DNA from: Burkholderiales bacterium UBA1834
Lineage (GTDB): Bacteria; Pseudomonadota; Gammaproteobacteria; Burkholderiales; Burkholderiaceae_C
Assembly: GCA_002339015.1 (NCBI GenBank)
Contig: DDJC01000031.1
Span: forward strand, 17,144-74,369
Length of the DNA: 57,226 bases
Direction of reading: 5' to 3'
Under the pieces are notes generated by a model, which saw nothing but the letters and a program-made list of their open reading frames with translations, was not told the origin of the DNA and ran no database searches. The position numbers and the translations under genes were made by a program. Positions 42,419 through 50,933 of the stretch are shown here, piece after piece (the stretch's first letter is position 1; each line of letters begins with the position of its first letter).

Positions 42419-44551
42419 ATGACCGAAATCAAGAATCTCGAAGTCGAACTGAGCCGTTTTCGCACACGTTTGTGGGCAGCGGCTGGTTTCGTGCTGTTCT
42501 GTTTCGGCATCCTGGTGGCGCGCCTGCTGGTGCTGCAGGTGGCACGCCACGACGAGCTGGCCACCCAGGCCGAGAACAACCGCATTGCGGTGGTGCCCAT
42601 CGTGCCCAACCGGGGCCTCATCGTCGACCGCAACGGCGTGGTGCTGGCCAACAACTACTCGGCCTACACGCTCGAGATCACGCCCTCCAAGGTGGATGAT
42701 CTGGAAGCCACCATCGACGCACTGGCCCAGGTGGTCGACATCCAGCAGCGCGACCGCCGCCGTTTCAAGCGCCTGCGCGAAGAATCCAAGAGCTTCGAAT
42801 CCATCCCCATCCGCACCCGCCTGACCGACGAGGAGGTGGCCCGTTTTACCGCGCAGCGCTACCGCTTCCCGGGGGTCGAGATCCAGGCCCGCCTGTTTCG
42901 TCACTACCGCTACGGCGAGGCCGCCAGCCACGTGCTGGGCTACATCGGCCGCATCAACCAGAAAGAGAAGGCCGCGATCGAAGAGTGGCCCGAGGAAGAG
43001 CAGGCCAACTACCGCGGCACCGACTACATCGGCAAGCTGGGCATCGAGCAGGCCTACGAGAAGGATCTGCACGGCATCACGGGCTTCGAAGAGGTCGAGA
43101 CCAGCGCCGGGGGCCGCGCCGTGCGGCGCCTGCGCTCCAACCCGGCCACGCCAGGCAATACGCTCACCTTGTCGATCGACATCAAGCTGCAGGACCTGAT
43201 CGAAAAGCTCTACGGCAATCGCCGCGGCGCGCTGGTGGCCATTGATCCGCGCAATGGCGAGGTGCTGGCCTTCGTGAGCAAGCCCACCTTCGATCCCAAC
43301 CTGTTCGTCGACGGCATCGACACCGAAAGCTGGCGCGAACTGAACGAATCGCCCGACAAGCCGCTGCTCAACCGCGCGCTGCGCGGCACTTACCCGCCCG
43401 GCTCCACCTACAAGCCCTTCATGGCGCTGGCGGCGCTGAACACCGGCAAGCGCAGCCCGTCGACCATCATCATGGACAACGGCGTCTTCCTGTTCGGTGG
43501 CCACCGCTTCCGCAGCCCCGAGAACGAGCGGGGCGGGGCGATGGACATGCGCCGCGCCATCACCGAATCGAGCAACGTCTACTTCTACTCGCTGGCCAAC
43601 GAGCTGGGCGTGGACACCATCCACGACCAGATGGAGCCGCTGGGCTTCGGGCGCCTCACGGGCATCGACCTCAAGGGCGAGGTCACGGGCATCCTGCCGT
43701 CCACCGAGTGGAAGCGCAAGGCCTACCGCCGGCCCGAGCAGAAGAAGTGGTACGCGGGCGAGACCATCTCGCTGGGCATCGGCCAGGGCTACAACACCTT
43801 CACGATGCTGCAGATCGCATCCGCGCTGTCCACGCTGGTGTCGGACGGGCAGCGCTTCCAGCCCCGAGTGGTGCGCGAGATCGAGGACGTGGTGCAGCGC
43901 CACCGTCGCGAGATCTCCGGGCACCCGCTCGAGCCCGTGCCGATCAAGCCCGAGCACGCCGAGCTGATCCGCTCGGCCATGTCGGCCGTGGCCCAGGTGG
44001 GCACCTCGTCACGCGTGTTCGCGGGGGCTGTCTACACCAGCGGCGGCAAGACGGGCACGGCGCAGGCCGTCACGCTCAAGCAGAACGAGAAGTACCGTGC
44101 CGCCAACATGGACGAGTACCGCCGCGACCACTCGCTGTACGAGGCCTTCGCGCCGGCCGAGTCGCCCCGCGTGGCGCTGGCGCTGATCGTGGAGAATGCC
44201 GGCTTCGGTGCCGCCGCCGCCGCGCCCATCGCCCGCCGCGTGCTGGATTACCTGCTGGCCGATCTCTACCCCAGCGAGGAAGACATCGCCGCGGTGCAGC
44301 AGGGCAAGGCCGGCGCGCCCATCGGCACGCCGCGCAAGGCCAGCGAGGTGCCGCTGCCGCGCGGCCGCGACGCCTTCGCGATGGACATGCCGCTGAGCGG
44401 GCCGCAGCCGGCCGCATCTGCCTCTTCTGCTGCTTCCTCGGCGTCCTCGGCGTCCGCGCCGGCCCCAGTCCCCGCCGCACCGCGCCCGCAAGCCTCGGCG
44501 CCTTTCACCGCCGCACAGCCACGGCCCACGGCCCCTGCGAGCACGCCATGA
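42419..44551 (+). CDS. mrdA: Penicillin-binding protein 2 (peptidoglycan transpeptidase)
   Basis: A 710-residue class B PBP starting at MTEIKNLEVEL; the longer upstream frame is rejected. One membrane helix (about 20-42), pedestal domain, then the transpeptidase domain with catalytic Ser329 in GSTYKP, the SSN motif and GGKTGTAQ. It cross-links lateral-wall peptidoglycan with RodA. After the enzymatic domain there is a long low-complexity Ala/Ser/Pro tail (about 660-710). The stop overlaps the rodA ATG. Confidence 0.97.
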   Translation: MTEIKNLEVELSRFRTRLWAAAGFVLFCFGILVARLLVLQVARHDELATQAENNRIAVVPIVPNRGLIVDRNGVVLANNYSAYTLEITPSKVDDLEATIDALAQVVDIQQRDRRRFKRLREESKSFESIPIRTRLTDEEVARFTAQRYRFPGVEIQARLFRHYRYGEAASHVLGYIGRINQKEKAAIEEWPEEEQANYRGTDYIGKLGIEQAYEKDLHGITGFEEVETSAGGRAVRRLRSNPATPGNTLTLSIDIKLQDLIEKLYGNRRGALVAIDPRNGEVLAFVSKPTFDPNLFVDGIDTESWRELNESPDKPLLNRALRGTYPPGSTYKPFMALAALNTGKRSPSTIIMDNGVFLFGGHRFRSPENERGGAMDMRRAITESSNVYFYSLANELGVDTIHDQMEPLGFGRLTGIDLKGEVTGILPSTEWKRKAYRRPEQKKWYAGETISLGIGQGYNTFTMLQIASALSTLVSDGQRFQPRVVREIEDVVQRHRREISGHPLEPVPIKPEHAELIRSAMSAVAQVGTSSRVFAGAVYTSGGKTGTAQAVTLKQNEKYRAANMDEYRRDHSLYEAFAPAESPRVALALIVENAGFGAAAAAPIARRVLDYLLADLYPSEEDIAAVQQGKAGAPIGTPRKASEVPLPRGRDAFAMDMPLSGPQPAASASSAASSASSASAPAPVPAAPRPQASAPFTAAQPRPTAPASTP

Positions 44552-45702
44552 ACATTGCCTTCGAAAAACCCTCGCTGTGGCAGCGCGTCAAGCCCGTGAT
44601 GGCCGGTTTCGACTGGCCCCTGCTGCTGATCGTGATGAGCCTGTGCGCCATCGGCCTGGGGGCGATGTACTCGGCCGGCTACGACCACGGCACGCGTTTC
44701 ATCGACCAGTCGCGCAACATGGCGCTGGCCGCCATCGTGCTGTTCACCGTGGCGCAGATCCCGCCGCAGCGCCTGATGGCGCTGGCCGTGCCCCTGTACG
44801 CCCTGGGCATCGTGCTGCTGCTGGCCGTGGCCGTGTTCGGCATCACCAAGAAGGGGGCCACGCGCTGGCTCAACGTGGGCATGGTGATCCAGCCCTCGGA
44901 GATGCTCAAGATCGCGATGCCGCTGATGCTGGCCTGGTGGTTCCAGCGCCGCGAAGGGCAGCTGCGGGGCCTGGATTTCGTGGTCGCCGGGATGCTGCTG
45001 GCGCTGCCGGTGGGCCTGGTGATGAAGCAGCCCGACCTGGGCACCTCGCTGCTGATCCTGTCGGGCGGCCTGTACGTCATCTTCTTCGCCGGCCTCAGCT
45101 GGAAGCTGATCGTCCCGGTGCTCATGATCGGGGCGGCGGGGGTCACGGCGGTGGTGGTCTCCGAGGAGCGCATCTGCCAGCCAGGCCTCGATTGGGTCGT
45201 GCTGCACGATTACCAGAAGCACCGCGTCTGCACGCTGCTCGACCCCACGCAGGATCCGTTAGGCAAGGGCTTTCACATCATCCAGGGCATGGTCGCCATC
45301 GGCTCGGGCGGCCTCAGCGGAAAGGGCTTCATGAAGGGCACGCAGACCCACCTGGAGTTCATTCCCGAGCGCACCACCGACTTCGTGTTCGCCGCCTACG
45401 CCGAAGAGTTCGGCCTGGTGGGCTGCCTGGTACTGCTGTTCCTGTTCCTGTGCCTGATCTACCGGGGGCTGATGATCTCGGCACAGGCCCCCACGCTGTT
45501 CTCGCGCCTGCTGGGTGGCAGCATCTCGCTGAGCTTCTTCACCTACGTGTTCGTGAACATGGGCATGGTCAGCGGCATCCTGCCAGTGGTGGGGGTGCCG
45601 CTGCCCTTCATCAGCTACGGGGGCACGGCCATGGTCACGCTGGGGCTGGGGCTGGGCATCCTGATGTCGATCGCCAAGAGCCGGGGGCTGATGCAGCGCT
45701 GA
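44548..45702 (+). CDS. rodA: Peptidoglycan glycosyltransferase RodA
   Basis: A 384-residue SEDS protein with about ten membrane helices. Motifs include GATRWLNVG, QPSEMLKIAMPLMLAWW, KQPDLGTS (catalytic-region Asp) and the end VGVPLPFISYGGTAMVTLG. It polymerises lipid II together with PBP2. The ATG overlaps the mrdA stop as ATGA, so the pair is translationally coupled. Confidence 0.97.
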   Translation: MNIAFEKPSLWQRVKPVMAGFDWPLLLIVMSLCAIGLGAMYSAGYDHGTRFIDQSRNMALAAIVLFTVAQIPPQRLMALAVPLYALGIVLLLAVAVFGITKKGATRWLNVGMVIQPSEMLKIAMPLMLAWWFQRREGQLRGLDFVVAGMLLALPVGLVMKQPDLGTSLLILSGGLYVIFFAGLSWKLIVPVLMIGAAGVTAVVVSEERICQPGLDWVVLHDYQKHRVCTLLDPTQDPLGKGFHIIQGMVAIGSGGLSGKGFMKGTQTHLEFIPERTTDFVFAAYAEEFGLVGCLVLLFLFLCLIYRGLMISAQAPTLFSRLLGGSISLSFFTYVFVNMGMVSGILPVVGVPLPFISYGGTAMVTLGLGLGILMSIAKSRGLMQR

Positions 45703-45784
45703 GCCTGTGTGGACGGCGCGTGGTATTGAGGGCCTTGTTGCGCTGGCGCAGGGCCTGCCCCGCCGGATGGACTACGATCCCCGC

Positions 45785-46447
45785 ATGAGCGAGATTTCCC
45801 ACGCCGCCGCCCCGGTGCGGCACACCCCGCTGGACCGTGCCCTGATCGCGGTGGATGACGCCCTGCGCACCGTGTGGGGCACGCATGTGGCGGGGCGCCC
45901 CTGTCCGCGCCCGGCGCTCGAAGGCGAGCCGCTGTCCGACGCCGAGCGCCGCGAATCGGCTGCCTTGATGCGCGTGAACCATGTGGGCGAGGTCTGTGCC
46001 CAGGCCTTGTACGCCTCGCAGGCCCTGGGCACCTCGGATCCGGCGCTGCGCGCCCACTTCAAGGCCGCGGCCGACGAGGAAACCGACCACCTGGCCTGGA
46101 CCGAAGAGCGCCTGCGCGAGCTGGGTGGGCGCACCAGCCTGCTCAACCCGCTGTGGTACGGCGGGGCGTTCGCCATCGGCCTGCTGGCCGCGCGCGCGGG
46201 CGACAAGGTGAGCCTGGGCTTCGTGGTGGAAACCGAGCGCCAGGTGGAGCAGCACCTGCACAGCCACATGACGCGCCTGCCGCCGGGCGACACGGCCTCA
46301 CGGGCCATCGTGGCACAGATGCGTGATGACGAGGCCGCGCATGCGGCGGCCGCCCAGAAGGCCGGCGGTGTGCAGCTGCCGCTGCCCGTGCGCACCCTGA
46401 TGCGCGCGGCGGCCAAGGTGATGACGATCACCGCCCACCGCATCTGA
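45785..46447 (+). CDS. coq7: Demethoxyubiquinone hydroxylase (Coq7)
   Basis: A 220-residue di-iron protein from the ATG at 45785. Iron ligands are visible in NHVGEVCAQ, DEETDHLAW, ETERQVEQHLHSH and DDEAAHAAAA, the four-helix-bundle EXXH pattern. It carries out the penultimate hydroxylation of ubiquinone synthesis. An upstream in-frame ATG at 45707 would add 26 residues unlike the family. It converges on the OsmC-family gene. Confidence 0.94.
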   Translation: MSEISHAAAPVRHTPLDRALIAVDDALRTVWGTHVAGRPCPRPALEGEPLSDAERRESAALMRVNHVGEVCAQALYASQALGTSDPALRAHFKAAADEETDHLAWTEERLRELGGRTSLLNPLWYGGAFAIGLLAARAGDKVSLGFVVETERQVEQHLHSHMTRLPPGDTASRAIVAQMRDDEAAHAAAAQKAGGVQLPLPVRTLMRAAAKVMTITAHRI

Positions 46448-46498
46448 TCCGGTACGGGCGCGCCTTCCAAAGGCCCTCGCCCGGCCGACCTGTGGAAC

Positions 46499-46921
46499 TC
46501 AGGCCGTCACGATCTCGAAGCTGGTCGTGATCTCGGCCGTCTTGGCCAGCATGATGCTGGCCGAGCAGTACTTCTCGTGCGACATCTGAACGGCACGCTG
46601 CACGGCGTTCTCCGTCAGGTTCACGCCCGTCACCACGAAGTGCATGTTGATCTTCGTGAACACCTTGGGATCGGTTTCTGCGCGGTCTGCCGTGAGCTTG
46701 ACCGAGCAGCCGCGCACATCGTGGCGGCCCCGCTTGAGAATCAGCACCACATCGTAGGCCGTGCAGCCGCCCGTGCCGGCCAGCACCGTTTCCATCGGGC
46801 GGGGTGCCAGGTTGCGGCCTCCGCCATCCGGCGCGCCGTCCATGTTGATGACGTGGCCGCTGCCGGTTTCGGCCATGAAGGCCATGCCCGAAGCGGGCTG
46901 CCAGTGAATGGTGCATTCCAT
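46499..46921 (-). CDS. OsmC-family protein
   Basis: A 140-residue protein from the ATG at 46921, which has GGAG at a suitable distance. The two redox Cys of the OsmC/Ohr fold are in AGTGGCTAYDV and SHEKYCSAS, and the N-terminus has the strand HWQPASGMAF. Such proteins reduce organic peroxides or handle thiol stress; this branch (YhfA-like) is not clearly Ohr. A longer frame to 46963 is rejected. Confidence 0.9.
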   Translation of the reverse strand: MECTIHWQPASGMAFMAETGSGHVINMDGAPDGGGRNLAPRPMETVLAGTGGCTAYDVVLILKRGRHDVRGCSVKLTADRAETDPKVFTKINMHFVVTGVNLTENAVQRAVQMSHEKYCSASIMLAKTAEITTSFEIVTA

Positions 46922-47074
46922 CAGGGGATCTCCGTGGCGCGCCCGGCTCCGGAGGCACGCCATTCATCAAAAAGGGTGTAAATGAGTGATTGTGCCGTGC
47001 TGCTGCGGATTGACGGAATCCTTGGGCAGGCGTTTAATTTCATACAGATATCCACGGGTATTAAGTGATAACCC

Positions 47075-47102
47075 TTGTTGAGACCGCTGCATTTCGTACA
47101 AT
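47075..47102 (+). promoter_or_regulatory. Candidate promoter of the small RNA
   Basis: A good -10 TACAAT (47097-47102) lies 16 nt after TTGTTG (47075-47080), a weak -35; AT-rich sequence upstream could act as an UP element. Transcription would start near 47109. Confidence 0.45.
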
Positions 47103-47108
47103 TTGATA

Positions 47109-47224
47109 CGACTGCGGAACTTTCCTGCGAAGGCGGGTACTCAGTTGTGTTTTTGTTTGTCTCCTCCACCCTCCTCCTTTGGTGGATTCAAGCCCGGGCC
47201 GATCCGTCGACTCGGGCTTTTTTT
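47109..47224 (+). ncRNA. Candidate small RNA with an anti-Shine-Dalgarno loop
   Basis: About 116 nt with three hairpins: 47124-47137 (CCTGC/GCGGG with one G-U pair, GAAG loop), 47165-47186 (TCCACC/GGTGGA, 10-nt loop CTCCTCCTTT), and the terminator at 47190-47219. A U/G-rich single strand at 47144-47160 may bind Hfq. The second loop contains CCTCCTTT, identical to the 3' tail of 16S rRNA, so the RNA could pair with Shine-Dalgarno sequences. From memory, a toxic betaproteobacterial sRNA family with an anti-SD loop has been described (Rfam has a family of that name); this may be a member. The 5' end is inferred. Confidence 0.6.
47190..47224 (+). terminator. Rho-independent terminator of the small RNA
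   Basis: AAGCCCG (47190-47196) pairs with CGGGCTT (47213-47219) around a 16-nt loop that can itself pair in part; the strand continues into a run of seven T (47218-47224). No protein gene on the plus strand ends near here, which supports a separate short transcript. Confidence 0.8.
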
Positions 47225-47251
47225 CGGCCCTGCGCCAGCACGGCAAGCCTT

Positions 47252-49375
47252 TCAGGGCTGCTTGTTGAGCGTCTGCGCCGAGGTCTTGGCCTTGGCGGCC
47301 ATTTCCTCACGCAGGCGCCGCAGCTTGTCGCGCGGGCTTTCGCCCGGCACGGCGCCAGGGGCGCCTTCGCTCAGCTTCATCTCGGCGATGAAGCGGCTGG
47401 GAATGGCCTGCACGTACTCGCGGCCTTTCTTTCGGCGCTTGAGCGCGCTCACCGCCAGCGTCAGGCGCGCGCGGGTGATGCCCACGTACATCAGGCGGCG
47501 CTCTTCCTCGACCTGTGCGGGCAGGATGTCGCCTTCCTCGCGTGAGAAGGGCAGCGAGCCCTCGTTCACGCCGGCCAGCACCACGTGCGGCCATTCCAGC
47601 CCCTTCGACGCATGCAACGTGGACAGCGTCACCACGTTCTGGTCGGTGTTGCGCTCGGCCAGGCTGGTGATCAGCGAGATCAACTGGGCCACCTCGATCA
47701 CGCTTTTCTTCTCGGTTTCGACCGACAGGCCGCCGTCGTTCTCGATCTCGCCGCCGCAGCGCTTGGCCACCCAGTCGATGAAGTCGAGCACGTTGGTCCA
47801 GCGGGCCGCGGCGATCTTCTCGTTCTCTTCATTGTCGTAGAGGTGCTGCTCGTAGCCCATCTCTTTCAGCCATTCGAGCAGCAGCGCCTTGGCGTCCTCG
47901 CTGCCGTAGGTCTGGCGGGCGCGGTACTCCAGGTCGTTCACGTAGCGGCCGAACTCGTGCAGGCTGCCCAGGGCGCGGGCGCTCAGGCTGGCAGCCAGTG
48001 ATTCTGAGAACAGCGCCTCGAACAGGCTCACCTTCCACTTGCCGGCGAACTCGCCCAGCGTGGCCAGCGTCTGGTGGCCGATGCCGCGCTTGGGCGTGGT
48101 CACCGCGCGCAGGAACGCCGGGTCGTCGTCGTTGTTGAGCAGCAGGCGCAGCCAGGCGCACAGGTCCTTGATCTCGGCCTTCTCGAAGAAGCTCTGGCCA
48201 CCCGAGACCTTGTAGGGGATGTTGGCCTTGCGCAGCGCCTGCTCAAACGGGCGGGCCTGGTGGTTGGCGCGGTACAGGATGGCGAAGTTGCTCCAGTCGG
48301 CGCGCGAGGGATCGGCCTGGTTGGCCGCCAGCAACTGAGCGTGCAGCACCTGGAAGTGCGAGACGGCACGCTCGGCCTCGTGCTCTTCGTTGTCGCATTC
48401 CATCAGCTTGATGGGCTCGCCTTCGCCCAGGTCCGACCACAGCGTCTTGGGGAAGAGCTTGGGGTTGAGCTGGATGACGTTGTTGGCCGCGCGCAGGATG
48501 GCGCTGGTGGAGCGGTAGTTCTGCTCCAGCGGGATCACCTTGAGCGTGGGGAAGTCCTGCGGCAGCTTCTTGAGGTTGTCCAGCGTGGCGCCGCGCCAGC
48601 CGTAGATGGACTGGTCGTCGTCGCCCACGGCGGTGAAGATGCCGTCGGGCCCTACCAGCAGCTTGAGCAGCTCGTACTGGGTGGCGTTGGTGTCCTGGTA
48701 TTCGTCGATCAGCACGTGGTGCAGATTGTTCTGCCATTTCTGGCGCACATGCTCGTGCTCGGCCAGCAGCTTGAGCGGCATGCTGATCAGGTCGTCGAAA
48801 TCCACGGCCTGGTAGGCGGCCAGACGCTCCTCATACAGCTTCATCACCTTGGCCGCGACCAGCTCGTCGTCGTTGGTGATGTAGGGCGTGACCTGGCTGC
48901 TGTTCAGGCCCATGTTCTTCCACAGGCTGATGGTCCATTGCCAGCCGCGCGCCTGCTTGGCGTCGGTGGTGCCGCCGGCATCGCGCAGGATGCTGGTCAC
49001 ATCATCACTGTCCAGGATCGAGAACTGGGGCTTGAGGCCCAGCGCGGTCCCGTCCTCGCGCAGCAGGCGCACGCCCAGCGAGTGGAAGGTGCAGATCAGC
49101 AGCTTGCCGGCGGCCTTGGCGCCGATCAGGGCCTTGGCGCGCTCGCGCATTTCGGCGGCGGCCTTGTTGGTGAAGGTGATGGCGGCGATCTGCGAGGGGC
49201 GCAAATCAGCACCGTCGCCGGGCTGCAGCAGGCGCGCGATCTTCTGGGTGATCACGCGCGTCTTGCCCGACCCGGCACCGGCCAGCACCAGGCAGGGGCT
49301 GTGCAGGTGCATCACGGCCTCCATCTGGGCCGGGTTCATCGTGGCGGCACCCGCCTGGGGGAAATGGGAAGACAT
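47252..49375 (-). CDS. rep: ATP-dependent DNA helicase Rep (UvrD family)
   Basis: A 707-residue superfamily 1A helicase. Motifs in order: AGAGSGKTRVI (Walker A), ITFTNKAAAEMRERA (Ia), LIDEYQDTNATQY (II), GDDDQSIYGWRGA (III), EQNYRST (IV), TLHASKGLEWPHVV (V) and YVGITRARLTL (VI). Rep/UvrD enzymes unwind 3'-5' and help replication restart or repair. The ATG at 49375 has no strong ribosome site; an internal Met at 49339 is an alternative. Choice of rep over uvrD rests on overall length and the Rep-like opening AQMEAV. Confidence 0.92.
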   Translation of the reverse strand: MSSHFPQAGAATMNPAQMEAVMHLHSPCLVLAGAGSGKTRVITQKIARLLQPGDGADLRPSQIAAITFTNKAAAEMRERAKALIGAKAAGKLLICTFHSLGVRLLREDGTALGLKPQFSILDSDDVTSILRDAGGTTDAKQARGWQWTISLWKNMGLNSSQVTPYITNDDELVAAKVMKLYEERLAAYQAVDFDDLISMPLKLLAEHEHVRQKWQNNLHHVLIDEYQDTNATQYELLKLLVGPDGIFTAVGDDDQSIYGWRGATLDNLKKLPQDFPTLKVIPLEQNYRSTSAILRAANNVIQLNPKLFPKTLWSDLGEGEPIKLMECDNEEHEAERAVSHFQVLHAQLLAANQADPSRADWSNFAILYRANHQARPFEQALRKANIPYKVSGGQSFFEKAEIKDLCAWLRLLLNNDDDPAFLRAVTTPKRGIGHQTLATLGEFAGKWKVSLFEALFSESLAASLSARALGSLHEFGRYVNDLEYRARQTYGSEDAKALLLEWLKEMGYEQHLYDNEENEKIAAARWTNVLDFIDWVAKRCGGEIENDGGLSVETEKKSVIEVAQLISLITSLAERNTDQNVVTLSTLHASKGLEWPHVVLAGVNEGSLPFSREEGDILPAQVEEERRLMYVGITRARLTLAVSALKRRKKGREYVQAIPSRFIAEMKLSEGAPGAVPGESPRDKLRRLREEMAAKAKTSAQTLNKQP

Positions 49376-49390
49376 CAGCACGGCCTCGTT

Positions 49391-49417
49391 CAGCCCGGGA
49401 TTGTCTCACCCGGGCTG
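49391..49417. repeat. Intergenic hairpin between the alpha/beta-hydrolase fusion and rep
   Basis: CAGCCCGGG and CCCGGGCTG form a perfect 9-bp inverted repeat with a 9-nt loop, filling much of the 53-bp gap. No U-tract on either strand. It could pause transcription between the two co-directional genes or protect the upstream transcript. Confidence 0.45.
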
Positions 49418-49428
49418 CCGGCGGGGGA

Positions 49429-50703
49429 TCACAGGCTGGCGATGAAATCACCCACCAGGTCGGCGAAGGCCTCGGGCTGCTCGGCCGCGCTCAGGTGGGC
49501 CGCGCCCTCCAGTGTGTGCAGGTGTGCCCCGGGGATGCCCTGGGCGATGGTGTCGAGCATGGCCCTGGGCGTGCCCTGGTCCTCGCTGCCGGCGATCACC
49601 AGCGTGGGCACGCGGATCTCGCCCAGGCGGGCGGTGGTGTCGATCTCGCGGATGGCGGCCGAACAGGCGGTGTAGCCCTCGGGGTCGGTGGCCTCGAACA
49701 GGCGCTGGTGGCGGGCCACGGCGGCGGCCTGCTGCTGGCGGAAGCTCTCCGAGAAGAATCGGTTCATCGTGGCCGTGGCGATGGCGCCCAGGCCCTGGGC
49801 CTGCACGGTGGCGATGCGCTCGGCCACGGCCTGGCGGCCGGCCTCGGGGTATTGGCTGGTGGTGTTGGCCAGCACCAGGGCCCGGACCTTGTCCGGATGC
49901 TGCAGGGCCAGGGTCTGGCCGATCATGCCGCCCATGGACAGGCCCACCCAGATCACGGGGCCGCCTTCGGCCAGCTCGTCGATCACGCGGGCGGCGTCGG
50001 CGCTCAGGTCGTCCAGGCTCAGCGGGCCGCCGGGGATCTCGGAGCGGCCGTGGCCGCGCGTGTCCGGCGTGATCACGCGGTGGTGGCGGGCCAGCTGGTT
50101 GGCCACGGCATCCCACATGCTGTGGTCCTGGCCCAGGGCGTGGCTGAGCACGATGGTCTGGCGGCCTTCATCCGCGGTGGTGTCGGCATGGCGCGGCTCG
50201 CGGATGGTGGCGAACAGCTTGGGGCGCGAGGTGGTGAAGGCGGGACGCCCTTCGCCCGAGTGCCAGGCCTCGTCGGCCGGGTGGGCGGGGGGCTCAAGCC
50301 CCAGTTCACGCAGGATGCCCAGCGCCTTGGAAAAACCCGTGTTGGCGGCGGGCACGCCAGCGTAGATGGCGATCTGGATCAGCGCCTCGCGCACTTCATC
50401 AGGGGTCAGCGTATGGGCGTTGCCGGGCGTGAGCGAGCCGCGCAGGTGGATCTCGAACTCGTCCCAGCGGCCCAGGGCGCTGGTGACGGCCAGCACCAGC
50501 ACGCGGCGGGTCTTCCAGTCCAGGCCGGGGCGGCCCCACACGCCATGCCAGGCATAGTCGGTGATGAAGTGCTGGAACTCGGCGTTGAAGGTGTTGGCCT
50601 TGGCGATGGACTTGTCGACCCAGGCATCGCCCAGGGCAGCGCGGCGGTTGCGCATGCCGCGTTCGAAGGCGTGGTCGAAGGGGAGCTTGGGTGTGCTGGG
50701 CAT
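49429..50703 (-). CDS. Fusion of carboxymuconolactone-decarboxylase (PcaC-like) and alpha/beta-hydrolase (PcaD-like) domains
   Basis: A 424-residue two-domain protein from the ATG at 50703. Residues about 1-130 are PcaC-like (WDEFEIHLRGSL, then TPDEVREALIQIAIYAGVPAAN). Residues about 165-424 are an alpha/beta hydrolase with TRGHGRS, nucleophile elbow WVGLSMGGMIG and the catalytic His in EGAAHLS. These resemble 4-carboxymuconolactone decarboxylase and 3-oxoadipate enol-lactonase of the protocatechuate branch. Known PcaL fusions have the order PcaD-PcaC, so the order here is reversed. No other pca gene is nearby, so the substrate is uncertain. Confidence 0.85.
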   Translation of the reverse strand: MPSTPKLPFDHAFERGMRNRRAALGDAWVDKSIAKANTFNAEFQHFITDYAWHGVWGRPGLDWKTRRVLVLAVTSALGRWDEFEIHLRGSLTPGNAHTLTPDEVREALIQIAIYAGVPAANTGFSKALGILRELGLEPPAHPADEAWHSGEGRPAFTTSRPKLFATIREPRHADTTADEGRQTIVLSHALGQDHSMWDAVANQLARHHRVITPDTRGHGRSEIPGGPLSLDDLSADAARVIDELAEGGPVIWVGLSMGGMIGQTLALQHPDKVRALVLANTTSQYPEAGRQAVAERIATVQAQGLGAIATATMNRFFSESFRQQQAAAVARHQRLFEATDPEGYTACSAAIREIDTTARLGEIRVPTLVIAGSEDQGTPRAMLDTIAQGIPGAHLHTLEGAAHLSAAEQPEAFADLVGDFIASL

Positions 50704-50829
50704 GGCGGTGCTGGGCGGATGACAGCTGGGCGCAAAGCAGGGAGGCGGACGGACGCCGGGCGCCGCGTGGGCTGACCGAAGGGCGGGCCGTCGGTGCATT
50801 GTGCCAACGCTGAAGCCGGCCGCTGCGCT

Positions 50830-50857
50830 CACCTGGCAAGGGGCCCCCGTCCAGGTG
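50830..50857. promoter_or_regulatory. Inverted repeat in the divergent hydrolase-fusion / rlpA gap
   Basis: CACCTGG and CCAGGTG are perfect 7-bp arms with a 14-nt spacer that contains GGGGCCCCC. It lies in the 230-bp divergent gap 50704-50933, 77 bp before rlpA, and could be an operator. No other structure or gene was seen in this gap. Confidence 0.35.
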
Positions 50858-50933
50858 TGACAGGGTGTGCCAGGAACCGAGGGGCGGCGTGCTTCGTGTA
50901 TGGTGACGGGATGCGAGAGCGTCCCTTTTTCCC

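Larger units (their letters stand above)
46922..47251. other. Intergenic region osmC-like / rep, holding a candidate small RNA
   Basis: No convincing protein gene lies in these 330 bases. Positions 46975-47102 are AT-rich for this genome. The plus strand carries a promoter-like element, three hairpins and a U-tract terminator, listed separately. Confidence 0.7.

Noticed and set aside
47075..47545. Plus-strand open frame through the small RNA into rep antisense
   Set aside because: It starts in the promoter region, passes the terminator and becomes antisense to rep; no coding support.
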